A stretch of 64,000 bases of DNA from Karstenula rhodostoma CBS 690.94 (GCA_010093485.1 MU001512.1:766842-830841), one strand, 5' to 3'; positions 45,365 to 56,632 are shown, counted from the first letter of the stretch. The notes: generated by a model from the sequence alone, not told the origin. A program made the numbers and translations.

Positions 45365-46664
45365 ATGACCGACAAACTCCCACCTATGCTACTGCAGCTG
45401 TTCGCCCCGCGACCGCCGCTACGCTGGGCTGAACCTTCAGACCACGCGCCCGAGAAGCGCCAAACGCCCAACATTGGTGGCATTGGCCAGTATATGCAGG
45501 CGCTGAGAGAATTCAAGGACAACGATGGATACGTGCCTTCCGACAGCTGGCTGCAAAAGCGTGACCGCAGGAAGCTCGACAAAAAGGAGCGCCAGGAGAA
45601 GTTGCTCACCGAAGGCGTCAAAGAATGTACGGCATCGCTAACTTGCGCGTGTTGCTGAGATACGCGTGCTTCTCATTTTATGTTTGTAAGCTGACGCTCG
45701 AGCAGACAAGCCTCACGAGGACCCCAAAGTCCAAGGCGATGCCTTCAAGACACTCTTCGTATCGCGCCTCAATTACAATACCACCGAAGAAGACCTGGAG
45801 CGCGAATTCGGCCGCTATGGTCCCATTGAGCGCATTCGCATTGTCGAAAACGTTAAGGCGGCCCCCGATGCATCACTCAAAAAGCGCAAGCGCGGATATG
45901 CTTTCATCGTATACGAGCGCGAGAAGGATATGAAGGCTGCATACAAGGAGACGGATGGTATGAGGATCAAAGACCGAAAAGTGACGGTCGATGTCGAGCG
46001 TGGTCGTACCGTGTCCGGCTGGCGACCCCGCCGCTTCGGTGGTGGTCTTGGAGGCCGAAACTACACCAAGCAAGCTGCTGCTCGCTCCGGAAGCGGAGGC
46101 TTCGGACCCCCAGCTGGCCCCGGTGGCTTCGCTGCACGACCTGGCGGCTTTGGAGGTGGCCGCTTCGCTGGTGGTGGTCGGGGCGGAGGCTTTGGAGGCG
46201 ATCGAGGTGGCTTCCGCGGAGGCTTCGGAGGTGGTGGCCGGGGTGATCGCGGTGGTGGTTTTGGAGGCGATCGTGGTGGTGGCCTTGGAGGCGATCGTGG
46301 TGGTTTTGGAGGTGATCGTGGTGGCTTTGGAGGTGACCGCCGTGGCATTGGGTTTCAGTCTAACGGATACGGACCTCCAGATGGCGCCCCAGCCGGACCT
46401 CGCGGTCCCCGCGATTTCGGCGGAGGCAGTGATCGAGGCGGTGATCGTGGTGGAGGAAGCCGTTATGGAGGGGACCGGGGAGATCGACGCGACTTCGGTG
46501 GCAAAGGATCCAGTGGTGCGAACAACGAGCCCTTGGGCAGCCGAGATCGATACCGCGACCGTGATCGCGATGGTGGGTACGGCGGCCGAGACGATTCTGG
46601 CTCAAGAAAGCGTGGCTACGAAGGCGACAGCTACGACGATCCCCGACAGCGCCGCAGGTACTAA
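45365..46664 (+). CDS. SNP1: U1 snRNP 70 kDa protein (U1-70K/SNP1)
   Basis: U1 snRNA stem-loop I-binding subunit of the U1 snRNP, needed for 5' splice-site recognition. Exons are 45365-45626 and 45706-46664; the 79-nt intron gives [11 protein letters not shown] and 406 residues. The N-terminal U1-70K motif ([17 protein letters not shown]) and the [11 protein letters not shown] block precede an RRM with RNP2 LFVSRL and RNP1 RGYAFIVY; the [12 protein letters not shown] segment follows. Unlike the RS/RD/RE tail of metazoan U1-70K, the C-terminus here is a long low-complexity Gly/Arg/Asp tract of [13 protein letters not shown] repeats (about 46080-46480), then a short RDRDRD region. Confidence 0.92.
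46190..46350 (+). repeat. Coding tandem repeats, GGFGGDRGG type
   Basis: Imperfect tandem units around GGAGGCGATCGTGGTGG encode the Gly-rich tail of U1-70K; copy number may vary between strains. Confidence 0.85.
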
Positions 46665-47715
46665 GCCTGGGCACTATGGTTTGTCAAAAGGTTACGTTCC
46701 TTTTCGCCTTGTTATCTAACCCTTTCACATCAACAAGGGTAAGAACAGCAAAGTAACCTCGCGGAACGCGCAGCAAAATCGCACATGTCTGCAGAGGGTA
46801 AGCAAGCATGCAACAGTGGACATCCAACTGCCAGGCCTGTGGTCATGTTCAAAAACCAAAACAAACAAACGTGCGCACCATCACGTATTCTCAAACCCCG
46901 GGTTGCATTTCTTCACCATTGGGTAAAAGGCCACTAAGCTCGGAATACTGCTAGCTTGCCCGCTCAAGAGGGAAACTGGCATGTTCGAGTATCGTCACCA
47001 GTCTCTATGTTTACTGGCAAAACCTTACCAAATCATACCAACGGATTTTCAAGGTAGCGGAGGGAGTAGGATTCGGATTGACTTCGATGCTGGCAGTTTC
47101 ATCTTTGTTTCATATCTCTTTATGGGTAGGTATAAGCTATGTGTAAGTTATTTGCGAGCACGTTTACGGTGCTTCTTCAAGGTAGGAATAAAGGTAGGGC
47201 TTTCCTTACTTGGGTCTACATGGACATGCCGTTGGCGTGATCTTGCAAGTTGCAAGCAGCGATACCGACTTTCAGCGTGAGAGGCATTGCTCGTCTTCGT
47301 CATGTACTGTATGTATTACTTTCCTCCATTCTAGTCTCATGTATACGTGTAAATTTCTTGTAGACGAGCGCGCCCTGAAAATGTTTGGTACTGAAGACCG
47401 AGTTCTTGACCATAACCTTGGAATGACTATGAGCACGTACCCGCACAGTGACCACCGTTGCACCCACACTCTACGCAGCAACAATGTCCTGCCTTAACCT
47501 ACCGGCCCACCTGCGGAATGTGCTCCTGGACATCAACTATACCTTTGACCAGTCCACCGTTGTTCGTCAGCCAGTTCAAGAGTTCAAAGAGGAATAAAGA
47601 AGCAAAATCTTGTCTCGGGGCCCCATGGGAAAATTTACGATTGTGCACATTACACAATGTCTATAAGCTACTCTTCGCGCACACTTGCTTCGCTCGTATG
47701 GACACCGCCACCCAC
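46665..47715. other. Intergenic, about 1 kb
   Basis: Convergent 3' flanks of U1-70K and the secreted hydrolase. Nothing supported. Confidence 0.5.
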
Positions 47716-48936
47716 TCAATGCACGTTCTTGCCAATGAAGTTTTGAATGTAATGGTATGCCTCCACAGCTGAATAGTGCAAATTCTGCCCATGTCCCGTA
47801 TCCTTCACCAGATACGCCCCCGTCGTCTTCGTCTGAGGATACAGCACGGGGAACACCGCCTCCGCTTTGTTCACCGGAACACTGCAGTTCCCAAAGCAAA
47901 ACGGGAGATCCTCGTTGCCGTTGACGACCGCCACGGGCTTCGTCCAGTTGGCGGCCGGCTTCGTCACCGCCGAGATTGAGAAGAACTCCCCGAACGTGGC
48001 GGTGCCTTTGGTGGCCTCTGCGAGACTGAGGATTTCGGGGTCGAAGCCGGGAGCGCGGAAGAAGCCGATCTCGAGGGCGATGGCGCTGCCGACGACGAGG
48101 TAGCCATTGTTAAGGGCGCCGAACCGGTAGGGTTGGTTTTGAGAGGCGATGGCCAGGTTGGAGCCAAGCTGAAAGGGGGCCGCAGCGGTGGTGTCAACAG
48201 AGTAGCCAGTGAGGATGGCGGCGTCGATGACCTTGGGGTACTGTGAAGTCACAGCTTGGGTGATGATGCTGCCGAAGGAGTGGCCGGTGCCAATGACGGT
48301 GGAGAAGGCGTGGTCGCTGAACGCACCGTCTCGTAGCTTCTGCGCGAGAACGTTTGCGATCTCGACTTGGAGCGCAGCTTGGACGACGTTCAGGGGGTCG
48401 GCCTTAGTGGATTTCCCTACGCCGAGACGATCGTAGAGGAAGGTCGCGTGGCCGTATTGTGCAGCTACATCGACGTAGCTGTATCCTGGCGCGAAGTCCC
48501 AGTAGTACCGATCGAAGCCAATGCCATGCGTCAAGAGCTGCACCTGGTCCGGAGTAGTATTGTTCGCCGGTGTACACAGCGTTGCTCCAATCTCATACGC
48601 TCCATTCACGCTCTGTGTGCCGCCAACCAACTCCTGCGCGAATGGACTCGGGTTGCTGAGAAGCCTCAGAAACACATTCGTGACCTGGGACTGGTTCTGA
48701 GGAAGCTCGAAGTTGAACTTGAGGTTCTGAGAAGTGCTCGCTTCGACAGAGACGGTACCAGATACGCAGACTGCGAGACCGCCACGAGATGTCTGGATTG
48801 TGGTGTTGTCAAATCCAGAAGTGTTTGGGGCCTTGACTCCGGCTGGTACTGCACCGCCAGGTTTTGAGGGCAAGAGCGATTCCGAGTATTGTGCTGCTGC
48901 ACTAGCAGCGAAGGCAAGGGTCGTGTAGGTGCGCAT
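47716..48936 (-). CDS. Secreted alpha/beta hydrolase
   Basis: An extracellular serine hydrolase of the alpha/beta fold, 406 residues, starting at ATG 48936 (the open frame continues upstream without reason). A signal peptide is visible (MRTYTTLAFAASAAAQ). The nucleophile elbow is GTGHSFGS (Ser about 220), the oxyanion region LLTHGIGFDRYYWDF, and the catalytic His lies in DTGHGQNLHY (about 382); the acid is probably the Asp of GNEDLPFCFGNC. Several N-glycosylation sequons (NTS, NTT, NQS, NWT, NCS) fit secretion. The substrate is unknown; esterase or lipase activity is plausible. Confidence 0.8.
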   Translation of the reverse strand: MRTYTTLAFAASAAAQYSESLLPSKPGGAVPAGVKAPNTSGFDNTTIQTSRGGLAVCVSGTVSVEASTSQNLKFNFELPQNQSQVTNVFLRLLSNPSPFAQELVGGTQSVNGAYEIGATLCTPANNTTPDQVQLLTHGIGFDRYYWDFAPGYSYVDVAAQYGHATFLYDRLGVGKSTKADPLNVVQAALQVEIANVLAQKLRDGAFSDHAFSTVIGTGHSFGSIITQAVTSQYPKVIDAAILTGYSVDTTAAAPFQLGSNLAIASQNQPYRFGALNNGYLVVGSAIALEIGFFRAPGFDPEILSLAEATKGTATFGEFFSISAVTKPAANWTKPVAVVNGNEDLPFCFGNCSVPVNKAEAVFPVLYPQTKTTGAYLVKDTGHGQNLHYSAVEAYHYIQNFIGKNVH

Positions 48937-49900
48937 CTTGAAGCAAACGATGTGTCGTGGCAATGAAGAGATGTGGTAATACTGAATATTTATGTACAAA
49001 TTCACTTCGATGCTACCAGTTCTATCCAAGTATAGACCCGTCTCTGATGTTGTCAATCCAAATATCCAGTGTTAATTTCAAATACTCCGCACTCGTCTAG
49101 CGTGTGCCTGGTCGTTATCGTTCGGCCGAGGACTCCGATTTTTGGCATTGTAAAGGCTCGTGATCCTTCGTACGTTAGTATGTTTGCGGTAATTCGTCAA
49201 TTGCGCTACATGAGCAGGATTGTCCCACGTCAGCAACAGCTTAGTGAGTCGAAGCTCCACTTATTCTGGTATTTGAAAAGAAAGAATGTGAACGATTTGG
49301 AATGTTGTTCGTGAGGTCGGCATACTTAGTACGAACAGGTGCACTAAGTGCGGTCTTAGCGTAGCGTTTAATACACCGTAACTGAGATGACACCTGAGCA
49401 CTCGCGAGTACTCAACGCTCGCTCCGCCACTCATGCATTCCCATTGTTGGGGGTTGACAAAATTTGACAACGAAAATTGCTATCACATATCGTCGGTCCT
49501 ATTTCCTTACTAGCCTTCGAGTAATGCGCTCTCATCAGTGCTACATTTTCGCTAACCTTACGTTCACCGATTAGGTAACTTGACGTAATGTCAGCTATAG
49601 TTAGGATCGGAGCATCAATTTTACAATATCAGGTCAGAATTCTGAACTAAGCAAAGCGAGCTAGCTTGGTAAACACAAGGCCATCTGGCATGCTATGTAC
49701 GCTGCCCGACGACCCTCGTGTCACGCATAGGATCGATATGCTGGCGTACACACTTCGTTTGATGCCGCCCCTCATGTTGACACGAGAGTCAATATTTACA
49801 GCAAATCACACAACCCCAAGACACAGAAGCAGGCAAAATTCACTACACAGAAACAAGGCAAGAAGCGGAACCCCATCAGTCCCGACAACACTGACATCCG
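48937..49900. other. Intergenic, about 1 kb
   Basis: Promoter of the hydrolase and 3' flank of the next gene. No gene is visible. Confidence 0.5.
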
Positions 49901-52675
49901 TTATATGTTCCTCTCGTCCTCCCGTTGCCCACCAGGTTTCAGGAAACCATTCGCGACGAGTGTTCGTTCCAACTCACCCGCACGCTCATACTTCCTTTTC
50001 ATCTCTTCTGCCATCTCCTTGTTCTTCCTTTCCTTTTCCGCCTGTTTCCGCTTTGCGATTAGGCGCTGGGCTTGCGCGTTCTTAGTGCGGTAGCTGTGCC
50101 ACAATATGTCCCCGCGCTTACCTTTATCCTTGTGGTCAACGGCCTTCTTAACAGGTCTTTTCTCAGAGGCGGTGCGTATTATTTTGAAAGGAGCATGACA
50201 GAACCTGCGAGGGGCGGCGGCAGAAGGAGAAGAAGAGGAAACAACGGGAGGGGGAGGAGGCAATGAACTCCATTCTGAAGGTGCAGACCAGTTGTTGCTT
50301 TTCGCGTTGACGGCAGGAACGACACGTGGAGCTTGGAAAACCATCTCCACATGGTCTGTGGAGTGCGACGGCTCGCTCCCAGTGACTGCTACCTCCGTGG
50401 GGGGCAGCAGCGAGACCCAACTGTGATTCCGAGCCGTGTGCGAAGATTCTGTGAGAGAGCTGATTTCTGACTGCAGGTCTGCAGTGACGTTCGGCATCAA
50501 CGCCGTACGTGGAGGTAACGGAACGGGCCCGTACGAGTTAATGGTCGATGAGGACCCTGATGAGGTGCTCTTGTATGATTCCAGATCAGAAAAAGCGGTA
50601 GACATAGATTGCGTGCGTATTGGGCGAGATCGGAGAGACCCCGTTGGAGGCTCATTTTGCAAGGTTGTTGTCTTCGAGCCTCCAGGAGGATTGTCAACAG
50701 GAGCCCGGCTTTCGTCGACAGGCGTTTGTGCACCTTCAGTGTGCCTCTCAAACTTAGATCCGCCTTGCCCGTAATGCGCTGCGATCGCAGCGTTGGCACT
50801 CTCGTGATGCTCATTTACGGCCCTTTTGATAACAGCCCATGCGTGCTTTGCTTTGTTGGCTGTCTTTGAGGAAGTTCCCTCGGAGCTTTTCGTTTGCCAA
50901 CTTTGGCCGGAGTTGGGACTGGGCAACCTCTCGTCACGGATTGTGAGTGGCATGGGGGCTGATTGTCTCCAGTTGACTTTTTGTAGATAGGACAACGACT
51001 GCTCTGTTGACCGACTTGAACTCTTTGTTGCTGTCGTGAAAGTGCTATGGGAAGACCTTACATCGTGAAGTGGCCTTGATCGAGACTTTGATCGAGAATT
51101 CCCTGGAATTTTGTGTGAAGTTGTTGTCTCGGACGGTTTGATCTCGACCTGCGAGATGGTGGACTCGCTCAAATTATTGACTGGCGTCATTGCCCGTGAA
51201 GGTCCTTTCTGTGATGTTGGCGCAGGGGGGTTATATGACGGTTGGTACTTATCGTGGGTTTGTTTTGATGTTGCGAAAGTCCTATCAAAGACCATTGCCC
51301 GTTCCGGAACGGGGTCTGGCAGGTCTAGCTGCCACTGATGAACACGATGGAGATTCGGCATGGAGTTGTAGTTCCGCTTGAGTGTGCGAAGGTTTCCTCT
51401 TGTGACTTTGTGCTCCACGAGCGGTATCCGAGTTTCTTGTGGAATGGCCACCTGAGAACTGTCGGTCTGCTTGATACTTTCATTTGACAAGACTTTGCTT
51501 TTCCATGTTACGTATGGTTTTCTGGAGGGATGCTCAGAGAGATCGACCCACTCTCTACGTTCCGTTTCACGGTTGTCGCTGCTTATGATGCCTGCCTTGC
51601 CTCCGAGAAATTTCTTCCGGTTCTCTTCCCACTGGTAGCCAAATCGAGCTGCATGATTGCAAAACGCTCCTGCCAAATCCTCCATTCCCATGACCTTGCG
51701 CAGCTCTTCCCTGTCTTTGGGATCCGTTAGTGAACTATTGATATCCTTGAGGCTGCAAAACTGTAAATCGTGCAAAGCATCTTGCCATATATTGCATGCT
51801 TGTTCCATTCTAATGGTCCATCTGCGTGGATCAGCGGGCTGAGGCTGCCAGAGATCCAAAGAATGACCTAGTTGAGCCATAGCTCCTGCACGAGCGTGAT
51901 GAAATTCTTCCGGTACATTCGAGGTAGTATTATCAGGCACAATTGTACCGAGGAATGCCATGTAATGTACAAACGCGGACCATTTGTCGGTGGGGGGTTC
52001 CAGGTGCAAAGCAATATGGTTAATAGTACGGAAGTGAGGCCTAAGGGCGGAGAGGATGCCGCTCACAAATCGATGGTGAGATTCGGTCCGTAAATACGTG
52101 GTTTCGAGCTCTTGTAAAAGCTGGTTGATGCAATCTTGGGACTGAGCGATGCGACGGTCCATGGAAAGATCTGGCTTGCTATGTGTGGGCGATTGCACAG
52201 GTGTAGCTGACCGATGAGAGAACGATAGTGTGCCGCAGCTTCCAGTAATGCTGGGTTCGCGAGTGTCAGACAATGACCAACAAGAGGTCCCAGGCTCAGA
52301 TACCTCTTCTAGCACATCGAGACTGGTGTTAAATTTGTCTTCTACCGGCAAGCATAGGGGATTGTCAGTATCTGGTTGGCCCTTGGCTTTATTTAGTGGC
52401 CTTAGGTTAGCAGTGGAAATGCGCTTTAGTTTTTGGAGTTTGTAAAAGCCTTCGTTTTCGTGGGTGTCGTCCTCGTCGTGATAAAGAGCGGTTCCCATTG
52501 CTGTAGACAGAAGTCTGGAGTTATTGACCCTATTGACGATATCATTGTATTTAAATTCAGGGACGCTAGCAACAGCATCGAGAAATGAGTTGTTCTCCGC
52601 CTGGTGCGTATGTTCCATTTGAGTCGTAGGAAAGACCACTCTAATGAAACGTTGGGCGTTCCAGGAAAAAGGCAT
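49901..52675 (-). CDS. Large unknown protein, 924 residues
   Basis: A long single-exon frame that I do not recognise. The N-terminal third is mixed, with short helices (CINQLLQELETTYLRTESHH, FVSGILSALRPHFRTINHI) and a globular-looking WSAFVHYMAFLGTIVPD to WTIRMEQACNIWQDALHDL region (about residues 200-360). The middle and C-terminal parts are Ser/Thr/Pro-rich and disordered, with a PPPPPP run. The protein ends in a strongly charged helix (KRKQAEKERKNKEMAEEMKR). There is no membrane helix, signal peptide or enzyme motif. Its length and even codon use argue against chance; a scaffold role is only a guess. Confidence 0.75.
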   Translation of the reverse strand: MPFSWNAQRFIRVVFPTTQMEHTHQAENNSFLDAVASVPEFKYNDIVNRVNNSRLLSTAMGTALYHDEDDTHENEGFYKLQKLKRISTANLRPLNKAKGQPDTDNPLCLPVEDKFNTSLDVLEEVSEPGTSCWSLSDTREPSITGSCGTLSFSHRSATPVQSPTHSKPDLSMDRRIAQSQDCINQLLQELETTYLRTESHHRFVSGILSALRPHFRTINHIALHLEPPTDKWSAFVHYMAFLGTIVPDNTTSNVPEEFHHARAGAMAQLGHSLDLWQPQPADPRRWTIRMEQACNIWQDALHDLQFCSLKDINSSLTDPKDREELRKVMGMEDLAGAFCNHAARFGYQWEENRKKFLGGKAGIISSDNRETERREWVDLSEHPSRKPYVTWKSKVLSNESIKQTDSSQVAIPQETRIPLVEHKVTRGNLRTLKRNYNSMPNLHRVHQWQLDLPDPVPERAMVFDRTFATSKQTHDKYQPSYNPPAPTSQKGPSRAMTPVNNLSESTISQVEIKPSETTTSHKIPGNSRSKSRSRPLHDVRSSHSTFTTATKSSSRSTEQSLSYLQKVNWRQSAPMPLTIRDERLPSPNSGQSWQTKSSEGTSSKTANKAKHAWAVIKRAVNEHHESANAAIAAHYGQGGSKFERHTEGAQTPVDESRAPVDNPPGGSKTTTLQNEPPTGSLRSRPIRTQSMSTAFSDLESYKSTSSGSSSTINSYGPVPLPPRTALMPNVTADLQSEISSLTESSHTARNHSWVSLLPPTEVAVTGSEPSHSTDHVEMVFQAPRVVPAVNAKSNNWSAPSEWSSLPPPPPVVSSSSPSAAAPRRFCHAPFKIIRTASEKRPVKKAVDHKDKGKRGDILWHSYRTKNAQAQRLIAKRKQAEKERKNKEMAEEMKRKYERAGELERTLVANGFLKPGGQREDERNI

Positions 52676-52817
52676 TCAGAGTGTTCTTATTGGTAGCGTG
52701 ATAGCTCAACTCTCTTCACAAATCAATTTCTTGATAAGATACTTGAATCTGCGTGTGAAGATGTCCGAATGCCCGTACATTCAATAGCCTCTCGCCAGCC
52801 AAACTGGCTTTGGGCAT

Positions 52818-53724
52818 TCACAACCTACAAGTTCTACCACCACATTCAGTCATCGTATGCACATATCTCAATTTCCCATTTTCTAGCCGAAACTCATGTG
52901 AATCAGCGGCGTTCATCTGCTTCTGTCAGTCCATGCTTGAACAAAGGCGTGGTAGTTTTCAAACTCACCATATGCTCCCACACACAGAAAATACTCACAC
53001 TCCCCATCTCCTGATCAATGACGTATCGTCTTCTCGTGTTCGGCGCCTGGTTATGATTGCTAGGGATGCCCGGCTGACAGGAATCATTAGCTTGCCCTTT
53101 GCCCGTATACGCACTGCCCTCGAGCCTCACGCACGGTGTGCCCCACGGCACCTTCTCATGCGCATGTGCATTGTTCCACATATCGAGGTAGGCATCTCCA
53201 GCAGCTTGAATAAATTCCCTCGCAGACTGCGCTGCCACGGGAAGTGGCTTCCATCCTGCGTCTTCCGCCTTCACGTACTCAAGCGTCTTCGTTGCATTGA
53301 AGAGCCATGAGCCTGTTGTGCTTGAAATTGTGTCTATGCTGGAGATTTTGCCGTTGGTATCGTGTCGGATCTGCGTACCGATAACGTAGGGTCCACTTGC
53401 AGCGACGATCTCGGTGTAGGTCGCGCAGGTGACGAGATCGTAGTTTGTGCGGCGGTGGTCGATGGTCAGTTTCTTCGAGAGAACGCTCGAGTTGGTAGAA
53501 ATATTCTTGTTGTTCTCAGTGTAAATCCATGAGGTGGCCAGAACGGGCTTGAGTGGATCGAGGGAACCAGCTGTTTGGGCTGCGACGTAGGTATCTGCGG
53601 CTTGAACGAGTATTGTGCGATCGCAAGCTGCTTGAGAAAGTGGAGCAGCGCTGGTAGCATATGCTAACACATTGAGGATGAGATAGAAGCTTGACACGGG
53701 GGCTATTGTTCGTTTAAAGGCCAT
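52818..53724 (-). CDS. Secreted DUF8021-type protein
   Basis: A secreted protein with one SnoaL-like/DUF8021-type domain; function unknown. Exons are 52969-53724 and 52818-52916; the 52-nt intron (GTGAGT...CTGACAGAAGCAG) is needed to reach the family's C-terminal block ADSHEFRLENGKLRYVHTMT. Without splicing the frame ends at an unrelated tail (52903). The model has 284 residues. The signal peptide runs MAFKRTIAPVSSF...TSAAPLSQAACD. The conserved start CDRTILVQAADTYVAAQTAG, the PWGTPCVRLEGSAYTG motif and RRRYVIDQEMGSVSIF are present. ATG 53769 would add 15 residues before the signal peptide. Confidence 0.78.
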
Positions 53725-54071
53725 TTGGTTCGTCTTGCTTGTAGGCGTGAAGATCCTGAATCCAGACATTAAGATTACATGTCGCAGTCATATATCAGCA
53801 CTGCTTCGAAAAGTATCAAAGAGTTCGTCTATGCCTTTCCGGTGTGATGAAGTGCCGTGATTGCATTATATTGACCCGGGTCTTCTGGGGTACGCTTCGT
53901 TCGCGGCAAAATAGCGACCCCACATAGAATATAAAGAAGCTCAGATATGCCTAGGCTAGATGGCTTAACACTTTAATAGAGCTGTTCGAAGGTGCGGAGT
54001 GTCCTAGGGCGCTTGTAATCATACCATGGCCATAATTTGGCCATTGGATAGTGTAAGACTTGGTAGGAATC
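53725..54071. other. Spacer
   Basis: Promoter of the DUF8021 gene and 3' flank of the F-box gene; nothing else is seen. Confidence 0.5.
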
Positions 54072-55496
54072 TCAGTCGAGCTCATGAGCAGCCGCCAGCA
54101 TCAGTTGATGCAATGCGGACTCAGCATCTTCCACATGCTCATCAGGCACAGCTTCTTGGTCCAGACATGTATCTCTGATCCATGCCTCATGGCCATCTTT
54201 CCGCCACCCTTGGCCTCTTTTCTGCAACGACTCAATATACTCTTCCACCTCTTTAGCCACTTCTTTTTCGCCACAGTCCTTGCTTACGAACCTTGCTCCA
54301 TCACCAAGCTCTTGCGTACCCAACAACCCAGCAAGTGCACTATAACACCCGTTCCACTCCAGCCAAAGGTCCGCAGACTGTGCCCTTCCTAACCTTTTAG
54401 GCGTGTTAAGTAAATCATTCTCTGGACCAGGTGCTAGTTGAACCTGTATCTCGCGTAATGTTGGTATTTTCTGCAAGGCACGAATGATGGCGTTCAAGTT
54501 TGTGCTGAATGGAAACACGCCTATGAAGGAAAAAGATGTGATATTGCAGCAGTTCTGAACCTCCTTGGCCAGGCGGAGAAGCGTTAGATATAACATCTTC
54601 GGTGATTGCTTGAGATGGTACTCGTATGTGCTGTATGCTGTGATCGAGGAGCCTTCGTTGTAGCCAAGGTGTGTCCAAGGTTTGCGATGTACCAGCGCAT
54701 TGCCCCAAGGCCGGCATTCGCGATTTCGGTGGGCTGAACGTTGTGGATCTTGTTGCAAGAATTCGACGTAATGCATTTTCATATCGAAAGCCCATGTGTC
54801 AGAACTCAGCATCTGCGCATCAAGAAGTGCAGAAAGAGTGCTCGGCGGTGCAGCTACCACAAGGCGGTTAGGATCCAGGTTGGAAAATATTTGGTCCCAT
54901 ATTTCGTGGATTGCGTGAGCTAAAGGCGCATCTGCCGTTGAGACGTGTCGAAGCTGGTATTCCTTATCTGTATAAACCACGATGTTCTTGATATGGTTCT
55001 TCAGGTCATACTGCTCTACGAATTGTAGGAACTGTGCGAAGTTTTTAAAAAGGTGTGGAAACCACAAAATATGTGGTACGCTCTTCAAGACCTTGTCATC
55101 ATCCTCTACCCGACAGAGATTAATGAGGACGTCATCGAATGCTTGGTCGAAGGCAGAACCGGTGCCAGTGGCTTTAAACTTGCTCATCATGCGAGTATAG
55201 ATCTGGATCTCGTGGTTGCTTAGCTTGGTGAGTTGGCCTTGCATATTGTCAAGAATCCTGGCATCGATCGGTACCCATTGCGGGCTAGGGTCTAGAGGGA
55301 TCCTCGAGTAGCGGAAAAGGATAGGTAACAGGATCTTTCTCCATCGCCACGAAACCTGTGAAAGATTCTTGAGTGGTGTGTCGTCCGAAACTGTCAATCG
55401 TGCCGTTGGTTCATGGGAAAATTTCTTGACAGAAGGCGCATCAACGTCTAGATGTGAGGCAATTGATACAAGCAGCTCATTTGGTAGTCTTTCCAT
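54072..55496 (-). CDS. F-box protein
   Basis: A single-exon protein of 474 residues. The N-terminus is an F-box (MERLPNELLVSIASHLD, then LKNLSQVSWRWRKILLPILFRYSRI), interrupted by a loop (about residues 20-40). The rest is a helical/leucine-rich-like region without clear WD or LRR repeats, typical of Dothideomycete F-box proteins. It probably acts as an SCF ubiquitin-ligase adaptor that recruits an unknown substrate. The start is the first ATG, directly at the F-box. Confidence 0.82.
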   Translation of the reverse strand: MERLPNELLVSIASHLDVDAPSVKKFSHEPTARLTVSDDTPLKNLSQVSWRWRKILLPILFRYSRIPLDPSPQWVPIDARILDNMQGQLTKLSNHEIQIYTRMMSKFKATGTGSAFDQAFDDVLINLCRVEDDDKVLKSVPHILWFPHLFKNFAQFLQFVEQYDLKNHIKNIVVYTDKEYQLRHVSTADAPLAHAIHEIWDQIFSNLDPNRLVVAAPPSTLSALLDAQMLSSDTWAFDMKMHYVEFLQQDPQRSAHRNRECRPWGNALVHRKPWTHLGYNEGSSITAYSTYEYHLKQSPKMLYLTLLRLAKEVQNCCNITSFSFIGVFPFSTNLNAIIRALQKIPTLREIQVQLAPGPENDLLNTPKRLGRAQSADLWLEWNGCYSALAGLLGTQELGDGARFVSKDCGEKEVAKEVEEYIESLQKRGQGWRKDGHEAWIRDTCLDQEAVPDEHVEDAESALHQLMLAAAHELD

Positions 55497-55847
55497 GACC
55501 GGCTACCTCGACACACTAGCCACAGCTCGGCTTGCTCAGCGGTTGGTAACGTTTCTGTAATGCGAATTGTACGATGCGACACAACATGTAGAGGAGATAC
55601 AATCGGTAGAGCAGAATGAGTGTTGAGAATGCGGAGTGTCGCGGCAGCTTTGACTCAAGGTGGACGCTAGCTGTTCACGACGGGATGACGACACTCGGCA
55701 GCGAATCACTGGGTAAGGAAGATCGCGCATTGAAGATGCTGCGACCCACCACATTCCTTCAAACGCTCATGTACGGCTAGTCTCACGCACATGTCGTTCC
55801 TTGTTCACATTTGAACCAAGCAAGTCCACATTGGATACGGGTATTTT
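55497..55847. other. Spacer
   Basis: Promoter of the F-box gene and 3' flank of the racemase gene. Nothing else is visible. Confidence 0.5.
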
Positions 55848-56632
55848 TTAGAAGGCCGATCGTACAGCGCCCTCGAGCCACGCCACACCGGCTACAACCC
55901 CATCTACAATCCTGACCCTGTTCCCGTCGTCTTCACCGAGCTCCTCCACGCAAGCCTCCCTGACCATTGCGTCCATGCCTGCCATGCCAGCGCAACCGAG
56001 ACAAATCGCACCGACATTGCCCTTCTTCAACAGCCTCTTTACTGCGTCTTTCATCCGCTTGCGCACCTCCTCGGGAGGCGCATCGTGCAAGTCTGTCGCA
56101 TTCAGACCAGTGGTCTCCACCCCCGCGAACCGCTTGCCCGCATCGGATCCAGTGCCCAGGAAGTCCACGACAGCTTCCGAGAGTATCTTCTCCCACACCT
56201 TGCCCGTACTCACTATGCCAAATTTCTCGTCCGGGTGAATGATCTGCAGACTTGTGCTCACGCTTGCCTCGAAGATGCCAGTGACCGCTTTGCGTCCAAA
56301 CTTGACGGCCTTCAGTTCCTTCAATATCGGCACCAATGGATGCTTGGAGTAGCACGCCACCAGGAAGCCATCGTGTTGGCTGAGCACCTTCTCCAGCTCG
56401 GGTAAGCAGTGCTTCACGCTCTCGGCGGCATCGTCTTCGTCGTTGATGCTTTTGGGCCCTGATGGCGCGGTAAAGTAGTCGTGAGCGGTCTACTAGCTGC
56501 GGTTAGTTTGCTGCGGAGCTGTCATGAGTGGTGTTGATGAACATCTTTGAATCCCAACAGATCTACGAGCGGCCTGAGCGCGTCGGTCATCAACTTGGTT
56601 GAATTCGGCTGAATGATTAGGATTGAGCGCAT
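55848..56632 (-). CDS. DCG1: Asp/Glu/hydantoin racemase, DCG1-like
   Basis: A cofactor-independent racemase-fold protein of the hydantoin racemase/DCG1 group. Exons are 56543-56632 and 55848-56489; the 53-nt intron (GTTCAT...CTAAC...TAG) joins LLGFKD to TAHDYFTAPSGPKSIN, giving 243 residues, close to yeast Dcg1. The N-terminal strand IIQPNSTKLMTDAL, the first catalytic Cys in VACYSKHP (C76) and the second in CLGCAGMAGMD (C196) are all present, so both acid/base cysteines of the two-Cys mechanism are kept. The donor GTTCAT is weak, but its branch point and reading phase are good. In yeast DCG1 lies among allantoin-catabolism genes and is nitrogen-regulated; no such neighbours occur here. Confidence 0.83.

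Noticed and set aside
45991..46719. 242-codon Val/Ala-rich ORF and minus-strand Pro-rich ORF over U1-70K
   Set aside because: Both are frame shadows of the GGFGGDRGG repeat tract.
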